DNA from: Paenibacillus sp. FSL A5-0031
GTDB lineage: Bacteria; Bacillota; Bacilli; Paenibacillales; Paenibacillaceae
DNA length: 64,000 nucleotides
Direction of reading: 5' to 3'
Assembly: GCF_001956295.1 (NCBI RefSeq)
Contig: NZ_MRTD01000006.1
Span: forward strand, 124,001-188,000
Each line of letters begins with the position of its first letter. Position 1 is the stretch's first letter. The translations under genes and the position numbers were made by a program. Of this stretch, positions 1-7,876 are shown piece after piece. The notes below the pieces were generated by a model. The model searched no databases, was not told the DNA's origin, and saw only the letters and a program-made list of their open reading frames with translations.

Positions 1-315
1 TGCTGCTTTTAGAATAAAACTACTATTCTCATTAATATGAGCATGAACGACCTTATAATAAGGATGATCTATAAAAAATTGATCAAGACTTTTAAAATAT
101 TGAGAATAATTCCCAGGCCTAATCTGCGGCATTCGATAAATTTTACCACCTAATGCTAAAATCTCTTGATCGTAATGCCCTTCAGCTTGTCGATGAACGA
201 TAAAGTCAAACTGAATTTTGCTTCGATCCATCTGACGGTAATAATTTATTAGCATCGTTTCTAAACCGCCACGATTCATGATCATTACCACTTGTAAGAT
301 TCTTACTGGTTGCAA
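1..315 (-). CDS. Glycosyltransferase family 4, EpsF-like (partial, 3' end outside window)
   Basis: Reading from a TTG at 315 gives about 105 residues beginning LQPVRILQVVMIMNRGGLET. This is the N-terminus of the GT-B glycosyltransferases of exopolysaccharide operons (R-I-L-Q-V, then the glycine-rich N-R-G-G-L-E-T loop, and later a KVVHAH strand). These enzymes transfer a nucleotide-activated sugar to the growing lipid-linked repeat unit on the cytoplasmic face of the membrane. A GGAGGG ribosome site sits 6 bases before the TTG. An ATG at 285 is possible but would remove the first beta strand. The gene runs off the left edge, and it overlaps the end of the preceding gene in the operon by about 110 bp in another frame. 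Confidence 0.8.
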   Translation of the reverse strand, partial: MQPVRILQVVMIMNRGGLETMLINYYRQMDRSKIQFDFIVHRQAEGHYDQEILALGGKIYRMPQIRPGNYSQYFKSLDQFFIDHPYYKVVHAHINENSSFILKAA

Positions 316-1393
316 CTTTAGCCCTCCCCACATTTTTTATACGCATCCAATTTACAGCCGTCAGCATCAAATAAATACCTAAAGAGAATTTATTTTTTGC
401 ACATAAAAAAAACACCCTCCACACTAGAGGGCAATAAACTTCATCAAATTGCATGAAAGAGTTTCTTATCCGATTCCCATTCAACATCATTTGCAAAGCT
501 TTAACCTTTGTGAGCATTGAGGATGATTTTTTATTACTCATGATGTTAAGACCAAGTCCTATTACATTCATACAAATTCGATTGTTAAAAGCTATTTTAT
601 ATTCATTCTGAAGCTGCTTTTCTTCCATAAAAGACTCAATTGAACAGTAGAGCTTTTCGAACTTCTCTGCGAGCATCGGGTTATAAGTGGATGTAATTGA
701 ATTAGTATTTGCCCGCCAATAATGATAAAAAGGACGATTCAGAAACAAAAAAGATTCAGCATTATAAAAGACATGAATGTTGAAGAGTGTATCCTCATTA
801 CTGCCTATGATGCTGAGATCTTTAAATTTCACCTTATTGTCTTTCAGCAATGACGTACGATAAAGTTTTGACCATACCGTCCCCCAAGCATCCAGATATT
901 CGGGATTTGCTACCTCTTCCTTTAATGGACCAACAAGTCGCCTTAGCATGGTCGTTTGTACCTCATCCATAAGATACAATTGCTTGTCAGGCGTGTTGAA
1001 GCGCTTTTCCTTCGAATGTGTCCCAAACTCCCGAATGTACGTACACATCACAATATCAACGTTTTGTTCCACAGCGCACTCGTACATTTCTTCATACATT
1101 TTCAAATTTACCCAATCATCTGGATCAACGAATCCGATGTACTCCCCATTTGCTGCCAGCACACCATCGTTTCGTGCAGCGGACACACCTTCATTTTCTT
1201 TATTAATAACAATGATTCGTGAATCCCGTTCCGTATATTCCTGAAGAATGCTTAAGCTGGAATCCGTAGATCCATCGTTTACTGCAATAATTTCTATGTC
1301 TGATAAGCTTTGCTCTAGCAAGCTATTCAAGCATCTATCCAAATACAGCTCCATATTAAATATAGGCACGATGATACTGACTTTGGGATTCAT
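206..1393 (-). CDS. Glycosyltransferase family 2 of exopolysaccharide operon
   Basis: GT-A fold glycosyltransferase. From ATG 1393 the protein starts MNPKVSIIVPIFN and continues with a four-residue-spaced LDRCLNSLLEQ helix, the VNDGSTD nucleotide-binding motif and the VDPDDW DxD-type metal site, all typical of GT2 enzymes. The role is addition of one sugar to the exopolysaccharide repeat unit. GGGGGAACAAA lies just before ATG 1393; an earlier in-frame start at 1429 would place unrelated residues ahead of the domain, so 1393 is preferred. The start overlaps the preceding glycosyltransferase by 38 bp, as in a coupled operon. The last ~35 residues after VGRAK look non-conserved and overlap the next gene, suggesting loss of an earlier stop. 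The sugar donor and acceptor cannot be told from sequence. Confidence 0.88.
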   Translation of the reverse strand: MNPKVSIIVPIFNMELYLDRCLNSLLEQSLSDIEIIAVNDGSTDSSLSILQEYTERDSRIIVINKENEGVSAARNDGVLAANGEYIGFVDPDDWVNLKMYEEMYECAVEQNVDIVMCTYIREFGTHSKEKRFNTPDKQLYLMDEVQTTMLRRLVGPLKEEVANPEYLDAWGTVWSKLYRTSLLKDNKVKFKDLSIIGSNEDTLFNIHVFYNAESFLFLNRPFYHYWRANTNSITSTYNPMLAEKFEKLYCSIESFMEEKQLQNEYKIAFNNRICMNVIGLGLNIMSNKKSSSMLTKVKALQMMLNGNRIRNSFMQFDEVYCPLVWRVFFLCAKNKFSLGIYLMLTAVNWMRIKNVGRAKVATSKNLTSGNDHESWRFRNDANKLLPSDGSKQNSV

Positions 1394-2522
1394 TTTGTTC
1401 CCCCAACATAAAGGACTTGTATATTTCATTAAGCTCTAGCTTCACCTGAAGCAAACCATATTTCTGTACCATTTGAAGGCTAAACGCCCCCATCCGCTGC
1501 CTCATTTCCAGCGATTCACTCAGCTTCCTAAGCCGGTCAGCAAATAATGCCATATCGGTCGGCTCCAGTACGAATCCATTCTCGCCATCTATAACGAGCT
1601 CAGAATGCCCTCTATTCCGCGTAGCAACAATGGGCAGCCCGCAGGCCATAGCTTCCATTAAATTGACGGGCAAACCCTCACGCAGACTGGATGCTACTGC
1701 GACATCGCACATGGGCAGCAGCCGGTCGATATCTGTCCGATAACCAAGAAAATGGACCATCGATCCAACACCTAAACGCTCTGCCAGAGCCTGACTTTCC
1801 TCTAGCAAAGGCCCTTTACCAGCCAGCAGCAGCCGCCCATGCGGTACCGCCTCTTTAATAGCGGCCAACGCGTGAATGAGCAGCTGATGGTTTTTGTTTC
1901 GGTTAAATTCAGCAGCATAAAACATAAGGAAGTCGTCTGTGCGATAATCGAGCTCCTGACGCAATCGCCATTTATCAAGCTTTTGCAAAGGCTTAAAATG
2001 TGTTGTATTTACGCCAACACCATGAACATGAGCGATCCGCTTTGCTTTAAATTTTTTGGTGACAGCGAGCTGATAATCCTCTGTATTGATTGTGATTAAA
2101 CAGTCCGTCATGCTGGACAGCCTCTTCTCAATTGGATAATAAAGCATCCAGTTCAGGAGCGAGCCACCTTTGCAGAAATGAAAACCATGCGCGGTATAAA
2201 TAACTTTTGTTCCTTGTTTTCTTGCCGGCTGTGCCGCGAGTCTTGCAAGCACGCCGCCCATTGGCGTATGGCAATGAATGATATTATAATCCTGCTGCTG
2301 AATAATTGCCTTCAGCTCTCGGTATGCTTTGATATTGTTAGAATGGAACGGTGAGCGCTCAATCGAAATATTAAATTTCCGGTCAACAAAAGGGAGCTCC
2401 AGCTCGCCCTTTGCGGCGATATGGACCTCCCACCCTTGCTGCTTAAACCATTCGAGAACAGGCATATGAAATGCCTTGAAATGATAATCAACCGTTGCGC
2501 AAAATAAAATTTTATTTGGCAT
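1356..2522 (-). CDS. Glycosyltransferase family 4, EpsD-like
   Basis: A 388-residue GT-B glycosyltransferase. The N-terminal Rossmann half has the NKILFCATVDYHFKAF start and the I-I-H-C-H-T-P-M-G-G motif that B. subtilis EpsD and related enzymes share. The C-terminal half carries the donor-site signature EGLPVNLMEAMACGLPIVAT, with the E-x7-E pair that binds the nucleotide sugar. The expected role is sugar transfer in assembly of the exopolysaccharide repeat unit. It lies 23 bp downstream of galU and is followed with overlap by the GT2 gene. Length matches the family. Confidence 0.9.
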   Translation of the reverse strand: MPNKILFCATVDYHFKAFHMPVLEWFKQQGWEVHIAAKGELELPFVDRKFNISIERSPFHSNNIKAYRELKAIIQQQDYNIIHCHTPMGGVLARLAAQPARKQGTKVIYTAHGFHFCKGGSLLNWMLYYPIEKRLSSMTDCLITINTEDYQLAVTKKFKAKRIAHVHGVGVNTTHFKPLQKLDKWRLRQELDYRTDDFLMFYAAEFNRNKNHQLLIHALAAIKEAVPHGRLLLAGKGPLLEESQALAERLGVGSMVHFLGYRTDIDRLLPMCDVAVASSLREGLPVNLMEAMACGLPIVATRNRGHSELVIDGENGFVLEPTDMALFADRLRKLSESLEMRQRMGAFSLQMVQKYGLLQVKLELNEIYKSFMLGEQNESQSQYHRAYI

Positions 2523-2545
2523 GCTTCTACCATCCTATACTAGAA

Positions 2546-3427
2546 TTATTTTCTAGCAGATTCTCTTTCAACCATTTGCGATAAATAGTTTAATAGCTCA
2601 TAACGCAAATCCTCACGCTGAAGAGCAAATTCAATCGTCGTCTGGATAAAGCCCATTTTCTCACCAACATCATGACGCTTGCCTTCGAATTCATAAGCGT
2701 ATACGGCTTCCATTAGGTTTAAAGCAGCGATCGCATCGGTCAGTTGTATTTCTCCGCCCGCTCCAGGCGATTGATTGCCGAGAATGTCGAAGATCGCCGG
2801 GTTCAAAATATACCTGCCCATAATCGCCATATTCGATGGCGCGAGCTCCTTGGACGGCTTCTCGACCAAATGTCTAACCCGGTGGAAGGATTCTTCCATA
2901 AGAGTGCCATCTACAATTCCGTAGCGAGATACAGCTTCGTCCGCCACACGCTGCACGCCGATAATCGATGTATGATACTCATCATATTTTTCGATCATCT
3001 GCTTTATACAAGGCTTCTCCGCTGAGATAATATCATCCCCAAGCAGTACGGCAAACGGCTCATCGCCAATAAATTTGCGAGCGCACCATATGGCGTGCCC
3101 AAGCCCCTTCGGCTCCTTTTGACGAATATAATGAATGTCCACCATATCCGCTGATTTGCGCACTTCACTTAATAAATCGTATTTATGTTTGGCAGTCAAA
3201 ATTTGCTCCAGCTCAAGTGAGTTATCAAAATGATCCTCGATTGCCCGTTTTCCTTTACCCGTTACAATAATAATGTCCTCGATGCCTGATTCAATCGCTT
3301 CTTCCACAATATATTGAATAGTTGGCTTATCGACGATTGGCAGCATTTCTTTTGGCATCGCTTTTGTTGCTGGGAGAAACCTTGTACCCAGACCAGCAGC
3401 TGGTATTATCGCTTTTCTAACCTTCAT
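2546..3427 (-). CDS. galU: UTP--glucose-1-phosphate uridylyltransferase
   Basis: A 293-residue GalU/GtaB family enzyme making UDP-glucose from UTP and glucose-1-phosphate, a precursor for exopolysaccharide and teichoic acids. The N-terminus has the nucleotidyltransferase signature [20 protein letters not shown], followed by [17 protein letters not shown] and later LLGDDII, with the catalytic Asp pair, and VEKP. Length and full colinearity fit the family. It sits between the EpsC-like dehydratase gene (26 bp) and the EpsD-like gene (23 bp), so it is embedded in the polysaccharide operon and probably provides its sugar nucleotide. A second housekeeping copy elsewhere is possible. Confidence 0.95.
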   Translation of the reverse strand: MKVRKAIIPAAGLGTRFLPATKAMPKEMLPIVDKPTIQYIVEEAIESGIEDIIIVTGKGKRAIEDHFDNSLELEQILTAKHKYDLLSEVRKSADMVDIHYIRQKEPKGLGHAIWCARKFIGDEPFAVLLGDDIISAEKPCIKQMIEKYDEYHTSIIGVQRVADEAVSRYGIVDGTLMEESFHRVRHLVEKPSKELAPSNMAIMGRYILNPAIFDILGNQSPGAGGEIQLTDAIAALNLMEAVYAYEFEGKRHDVGEKMGFIQTTIEFALQREDLRYELLNYLSQMVERESARK

Positions 3428-3452
3428 AACTTTTATGCAACTCCTTCGTTTT

Positions 3453-5279
3453 TTAACCTGTTACAGATGCAAATCCAGGAAGCTCTACGACATTATTCGC
3501 TAGATCCAGCAGCCTTGTACGCAATTCTGCTTTGCTCATTCCCCCGTGCAGGGCAATAATTTCTTCAATATGTTCAAAATAAATCTCGGATGATTTGCCT
3601 ATGTAGATTTTTGGATAAACCTGCTTTTCATTGATTTCATCATCCTTAAGCATTTCTTCGAATAGCTTCTCGCCTGGTCGAATTCCTGTGTACTCAATGC
3701 CGATTTCCTCGACCGAGTAGCCTGACATCCGAATGACATTTTGTGCAAGATCGGTAATATTAACGGGATCACCCATATCGAGGACAAAGATTTCACCGCC
3801 TCTGGCAAGTGCACCAGCTTGAATGACTAACCTTGAAGCTTCAGGAATGGTCATAAAATAGCGAACCATGTCCGGATGAGTAACCGTTACGGGTCCCCCC
3901 TTCGCTATTTGCTTCTTGAACAGCGGAATAACGCTGCCGCGGCTGCCCAAAACATTGCCGAATCTTACCGCTACAAATTTGGTATTGCTGAACCGGTCCA
4001 TATGCTGAATGACCATCTCTGCAATCCTTTTTGTCGCGCCCATAACGCTGGTTGGATTAACCGCCTTATCGGTCGATACCATGACAAACGTATCCACGCG
4101 AGCTTGGCTGGCTGCTCTTGCCGCATTCAAGGTTCCCATTACGTTATTTTTGAACGCTTCCTCTGGATTTCTCTCCATCAGTGGAACATGCTTATGTGCT
4201 GCTGCATGATAAACGACCTGCGGACGATGAGCTTGCATAACGGCCAGCATTTTATTTGCGTCTTGCATATCGGCGATTTCTGTCACAAATTCTATTTTCG
4301 TATGTCCGTAAAGCTCTTTCAGCTCCATCTCAATGGAGTAGATGCTGTTCTCTCCATGTCCAAGCAAAATAAGCTTCTCCGGTAAAAACCTCGAAACCTG
4401 CCTGCACACCTCAGATCCAATCGAGCCCCCAGCGCCTGTTACCATAACGACTTTTTGGGTAACGTAACCTGAAATACTCTCAATATCGAGCTCTACAGGC
4501 TCACGCCCTAATAAATCCTCAACCTGAACATCACGAAATTGACTAACCGACACTCTGCCCGTAGCCAAATCCTCAAGCATAGGAATGATTTGTGTTTTTG
4601 CTTTCGTTTTAGCGCATTCGCTAAAAATCGTGTTGAGCTGTTTTTTGCTCAGTGAGGGTATCGCAATAACGATATTGTTAATCTCATAATCAAGCGCCAC
4701 CTTCGCAATGCTTTCAACTCCGCCCAACACCGGAATGCCCATAATATCTAGATTATGTTTGTTTACATCGTCATCTATGAACGCCGTTGGCAATAGCTCC
4801 ATATCATTGTTGCTAAGGAGCTGACGGGCAAGCATCGTACCCGCAGAGCCAGCACCAACAATTAACGTGCTTTTACGCAATCCAGCATTTTTCTGGTAGC
4901 TGCCACGGAAAATTCTCCAGCATAACCTCGACCCTCCGATTAACAGCATATGAATCATCCACGTCACGGCAAGCAGCCTGAAAAACACATCCTGCATCAC
5001 AATTTGCTGAATAATCGCTGCTGCAAAGATCGAGAAGGAAACGGCCTTTGTAATAATCAATAGCTCCCCTACACTCGCATATTCCCATGCCTTCTTATAC
5101 AAATTGTAGTAGAAGGAAAAGAAATGATGGCTTAACAGCAAAGTAATCGAGCTGATTACAATGGGTGCAGTCACCACATCAAGTGAAGCACTTAGCAATA
5201 ACCTGCTAAAAAAAATGGCGGTAAAAACGATAATGGAGTCGATTAAAATCAATAAAGACAATCTTTGTCGATACGTCAA
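3453..5279 (-). CDS. Membrane nucleoside-diphosphate-sugar 4,6-dehydratase, EpsC/CapD-like
   Basis: A 608-residue polysaccharide biosynthesis protein. The N-terminus has about four hydrophobic segments within residues 1-115, then a CoA-binding-like Rossmann domain ([16 protein letters not shown] near 140), then the extended SDR domain from about residue 279 ([14 protein letters not shown]). The active site has STDKA followed by M413-G-A-T-K417, the MxxxK variant of YxxxK seen in PglF/CapD/EpsC proteins. The expected reaction is conversion of UDP-GlcNAc to a 4-keto-6-deoxy sugar at the membrane, feeding repeat-unit synthesis. It follows the candidate EAR RNA, exactly as epsC does in B. subtilis. 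Confidence 0.92.
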   Translation of the reverse strand: MTYRQRLSLLILIDSIIVFTAIFFSRLLLSASLDVVTAPIVISSITLLLSHHFFSFYYNLYKKAWEYASVGELLIITKAVSFSIFAAAIIQQIVMQDVFFRLLAVTWMIHMLLIGGSRLCWRIFRGSYQKNAGLRKSTLIVGAGSAGTMLARQLLSNNDMELLPTAFIDDDVNKHNLDIMGIPVLGGVESIAKVALDYEINNIVIAIPSLSKKQLNTIFSECAKTKAKTQIIPMLEDLATGRVSVSQFRDVQVEDLLGREPVELDIESISGYVTQKVVMVTGAGGSIGSEVCRQVSRFLPEKLILLGHGENSIYSIEMELKELYGHTKIEFVTEIADMQDANKMLAVMQAHRPQVVYHAAAHKHVPLMERNPEEAFKNNVMGTLNAARAASQARVDTFVMVSTDKAVNPTSVMGATKRIAEMVIQHMDRFSNTKFVAVRFGNVLGSRGSVIPLFKKQIAKGGPVTVTHPDMVRYFMTIPEASRLVIQAGALARGGEIFVLDMGDPVNITDLAQNVIRMSGYSVEEIGIEYTGIRPGEKLFEEMLKDDEINEKQVYPKIYIGKSSEIYFEHIEEIIALHGGMSKAELRTRLLDLANNVVELPGFASVTG

Positions 5280-5354
5280 AGAACATTCACCCTTTCTTCA
5301 GATATAGAAAAAACAAACGAAATTATTGGCTTAAGAGAATCAAGCTTCATATCT

Positions 5355-5545
5355 CTGCTACACTCTTAGAGTGTTTAACTAAAAGGCTTTATTCAAAACC
5401 ATTTAGTTAAAGACTCTAACATAGAGTCCAGGGGCATCGAACCCCGCCTCACACCACACTCTTGACGACTCGCGTCTAAGGTTTTTTTGCAACCCACAGT
5501 ATGGCCGAGTGCCTCCATTGATAACGGTGAGGAGACATTACCGAA
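5355..5545 (-). ncRNA. Candidate EAR (eps-associated RNA) antitermination element
   Basis: The 354-bp gap between the epsB-like and epsC-like genes has no ORF but dense RNA structure on the minus strand. It contains a hairpin with a GCGA tetraloop (5461-5480), a GGGG/CCCC hairpin (5431-5445), GACTC/GAGTC (5412-5428) and ACACTCT/AGAGTGT (5360-5374). A 15-bp inverted repeat with one mismatch (5369-5383 against 5402-5416) overlaps the last two hairpins, so those folds are mutually exclusive. In B. subtilis the EAR RNA lies in exactly this place and drives processive antitermination through the long eps operon. The assignment rests on position and structure; I could not run a covariance search. 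Limits are approximate. Confidence 0.7.
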
Positions 5546-5576
5546 TGAAATTGCCTTTACAAACACTTAATGTGCT

Positions 5577-5591
5577 TTATAAAGAACAATA
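5577..5591 (-). promoter_or_regulatory. Extra GTTCTTT box, exact copy of the box at the eps start site
   Basis: TATTGTTCTTTATAA (minus strand) occurs here and again at 7057-7071, next to the eps promoter. It contains GTTCTTT, the SinR-type half-site. Here it lies between the terminator-like hairpin and the EAR candidate. Its function is unknown. Confidence 0.35.
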
Positions 5592-5597
5592 GTCCGT

Positions 5598-5633
5598 AAA
5601 AAAAGCGCTATCCGATTGATATCATCAAACGCT
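5598..5633 (-). terminator. Terminator-like hairpin just after the epsB-like gene
   Basis: Directly after the TAG of the epsB-like gene the minus strand can pair AGCG with CGCT around an inner TTGAT/ATCAA stem, followed by seven T. The stem is imperfect. If real, it would stop transcripts before the candidate EAR element. Confidence 0.35.
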
Positions 5634-6299
5634 CTACTTATTTAGTATGACACCCAATATATTAGCTTTTGCAAACAACAATGCACGTTTCGCTTCCAGT
5701 GCATGCTCCTGCTGTGTTTTCCCATGTTTTAAAAGCAAGAGTACGCCGTCACATTTACTTACCAGCGCATTCGTATCCGGAACGCCAAGAACCGGCGGGC
5801 AATCCAGCAGGACCATGTCATAATGCTCATCTGCAAATGCCATTACATCTATCATGAGCTGTGAATCGAGCAGTTCTGTCGAATTATAGAGGCGCTGCCC
5901 GCTTGGCAAAATATCGAGTCCTTCGACCTCCGTATTATAGATCGCTTCACGAATTTCGAGCTGCTGCCCTAAAACATTCGACAAACCTGGCGAGGTTTGT
6001 ACATTAAAGATTTTGTTTATGATTGGATTGCGAAAATTTGCGTCGATGATCAGCACTCTATCGCCACGTTGTGCCATACAGACAGCTAAGTTGACTGCCG
6101 CTGTCGATTTCCCTTCGCCCTCTGAGGGCGAAGTGACCAGTAAAGAACGCACCTTGCTGCCGCTCGCTGCATAATGAATATTGTTGCGAATGGTTCGATA
6201 TTGCTCCGAAACGATGCCATGCGGATTAATATAAGCGAGTAAGCTTTTGTTTACATAAGACTTTGATACCTTTTGCCGTTCACGAACCAATCGTCTCAC
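5634..6299 (-). CDS. CpsD/CapB-type bacterial tyrosine kinase, EpsB-like
   Basis: A 221-residue cytoplasmic BY-kinase. It shows the P-loop GEGKST (61-66), Walker A' with D86 in VLIIDANFRNP, and Walker B D166 in VLLDCPP. Such kinases act with a membrane co-polymerase to control polymer length and export. The gene overlaps the co-polymerase gene by 20 bp, so the two are translationally coupled. The protein ends at GVILNK, immediately after the kinase fold, with no C-terminal tyrosine cluster; BY-kinases normally autophosphorylate there. ParA/MinD-like proteins share the fold, but the context makes EpsB the better call. Confidence 0.9.
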   Translation of the reverse strand: MRRLVRERQKVSKSYVNKSLLAYINPHGIVSEQYRTIRNNIHYAASGSKVRSLLVTSPSEGEGKSTAAVNLAVCMAQRGDRVLIIDANFRNPIINKIFNVQTSPGLSNVLGQQLEIREAIYNTEVEGLDILPSGQRLYNSTELLDSQLMIDVMAFADEHYDMVLLDCPPVLGVPDTNALVSKCDGVLLLLKHGKTQQEHALEAKRALLFAKANILGVILNK

Positions 6300-7038
6300 C
6301 TCTTACAGAAATGCTTTTTTGTTTTTTCAAACGACTGCTAGCATAATCTTTTCGTTTAATTTTATTAACTTGACCAAGCATCGTTAGGCCGAGCAGCTCT
6401 TCCACTTCTCGTTCTGATTTGATAGAATCATCGAGTGAATCTAGCAGGAATACTAATCCTACGCTCAAAATCATGCCAAGCAAAAAGGCAATGTACACGA
6501 TACGATTGCTTTTTTCATTAATCGGGAAAGGATTTTCTTCTGCCTTCGTCAACAATCTGATGCTCGTAATTCCAAGCACTTCCGATGCTACTTGCCTGTA
6601 GGTTTCCACTGCTGTATTCGCGATCTCAGCTGCAAGCCTTGGATCGGTATCCATAACAGAAACTACGGTAACAAGCGAGGCATCTACACTGTCTACTCTA
6701 ATTTGGCTTCGCAGCGCTGCTGCCGAAAGATTAAGACCGAGCTTTTCAATTACCTGATCCAAAACGATTGGCTCTCTGAACAATACCCTCACTGTGCCCA
6801 TCATATCCGAGGAAGCAGCCACGATCATCCGCGTGTTTGATACATACATTGGCGTTTCAGGCTTTGAGTTAAAGAAGCCCGCAGCGACTGTAAAGAGAAT
6901 AGTAATGACCACGACTATCCACAGTCGTTTTTTTACCGTGAGAAATAACGCTTTAAGATTTATTTCTTTAATCTTCACTCTGTCTTGATCATGATGCGAT
7001 GCTTGTGAATCCTCCAGCCGTTTACCTTCCATTTGCAC
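6280..7038 (-). CDS. Wzz/YveK-type polysaccharide co-polymerase, EpsA-like
   Basis: A 252-residue chain-length regulator and activator of the adjacent tyrosine kinase. It has an N-terminal transmembrane helix around residues 38-55 (RLWIVVVITILFTVAAGFF), an extracellular Wzz domain, and a second helix around 180-200 (IVYIAFLLGMILSVGLVFLL) followed by a short cytoplasmic tail. It is the first eps structural gene; the promoter and operator lie 40-70 bp upstream. ATG 7032, two codons in, is an alternative start. Length fits the Firmicute two-protein (separate kinase) arrangement. Confidence 0.9.
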   Translation of the reverse strand: MQMEGKRLEDSQASHHDQDRVKIKEINLKALFLTVKKRLWIVVVITILFTVAAGFFNSKPETPMYVSNTRMIVAASSDMMGTVRVLFREPIVLDQVIEKLGLNLSAAALRSQIRVDSVDASLVTVVSVMDTDPRLAAEIANTAVETYRQVASEVLGITSIRLLTKAEENPFPINEKSNRIVYIAFLLGMILSVGLVFLLDSLDDSIKSEREVEELLGLTMLGQVNKIKRKDYASSRLKKQKSISVRGETIGS

Positions 7039-7056
7039 ACCTGCTTACTATGTTTG

Positions 7057-7105
7057 TTATAAAGAACAATAACACAATATTAGTTCTTTATATAGAACAT
7101 GTCAA
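7057..7105 (-). promoter_or_regulatory. eps promoter with SinR-type operator in the spacer
   Basis: On the minus strand, TTGACA (7105-7100) and TAATAT (7082-7077) are separated by exactly 17 bp, and the spacer is the inverted repeat GTTCTATATAAAGAAC (7098-7083). A further GTTCTTT half-site (7067-7061) sits just after the -10, near the expected start site. GTTCTTT matches the known SinR half-site GTTCTYT. A bound dimer would cover the core promoter, so repression is expected. Confidence 0.75.
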
Positions 7106-7132
7106 TACACTTTCCCGACTTTTTATTCAACG

Positions 7133-7543
7133 TCAGTTATCGATATGAAGAATAATAATATTTGATGATTTCTTTTTGTCAGCAGAGTAGACGTTCGTCT
7201 CCGTTCTGCTTTCCTTCCACATATTTGAACGGATCAAGTCTTTTAGTGCTTGGAAATCACCCTTGCTCATACCTTCATCAACCGCATTTTTAATAATGAC
7301 TCGCCATTCCTCATCCAACGTTTCATCCATATGAATCTTTGGTAAATGCTCTTCTCCGAGTAAATATTCAATGTTTGAGTCTAATGGAGCTGCTATTTTT
7401 GCCATTACCTGAAGAGATGGGTTATTCTGCATATTGCGTTCAATGTAGCTCAAGTAGGACTTGGATACGCCCGCTAGGTCAGCAAGCTTCGTGATCGAGT
7501 AGCCCTTTTTTTCCCGTAGACTTTTAATCCGTTCCCCTATCAT
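7133..7543 (-). CDS. SinR/SlrR-like transcriptional repressor
   Basis: A 136-residue XRE-family regulator. Residues 1-60 are a five-helix HTH (MIGERIKSLREKKGYS..., then GVSKSYLSYIERN as recognition helix), closely resembling SinR. Residues about 78-112 (DEEWRVIIKNAVDEGMSKG through NMW) match the SinR C-terminal multimerisation segment, with its E-W, G-x-S-K and terminal W. About 20 extra residues follow, so it is longer than SinR (111). It probably represses the eps genes 95 bp downstream and its own gene through the two spacer operators. No SinI-like antagonist gene is visible in the window. Confidence 0.88.
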   Translation of the reverse strand: MIGERIKSLREKKGYSITKLADLAGVSKSYLSYIERNMQNNPSLQVMAKIAAPLDSNIEYLLGEEHLPKIHMDETLDEEWRVIIKNAVDEGMSKGDFQALKDLIRSNMWKESRTETNVYSADKKKSSNIIILHIDN

Positions 7544-7629
7544 AATATTCTCCTTCGGCCAGTTTAGATCTAAACGTAAAGCTCAACAAAAACAACACAA
7601 ACTAACACTTTATAACAGACAATATGTAT

Positions 7630-7658
7630 ATTTTAGTTCTTTAATGAGAACAGGTCAA
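7630..7658 (-). promoter_or_regulatory. Promoter and SinR-type operator of the repressor gene
   Basis: Minus-strand TTGACC (7658-7653), a 17-bp spacer containing GTTCTCATTAAAGAAC (7651-7636), and TAAAAT (7635-7630). The layout is the same as at the eps promoter, pointing to autorepression. The rest of the 333-bp intergenic stretch (7659-7876) is AT-rich; I see no gene in it. Confidence 0.65.
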
Positions 7659-7876
7659 TAGCATTCCATTTTTTTATATGCAAAGAAGCAGCAAAGATGT
7701 ACAATTTTTGCTAACAAAGTGACTCTAATAATTTGCTGAAAGGACAATTATTTATGAAAAATGCGATTAAATCAATGGATATAGAATAAAACGTTTAATT
7801 TCGAGCAATTCGTATTTGAAAGAGCTGGGATTGAATGATTACTCCATATAGAAACTCAAATAGAGGTTGAACACAG

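Noticed and set aside
5431-5445. GGGG-TTCGATG-CCCC resembling a tRNA T-arm
   Set aside because: No acceptor, D or anticodon arms around it; it fits as one hairpin of the EAR-like region.
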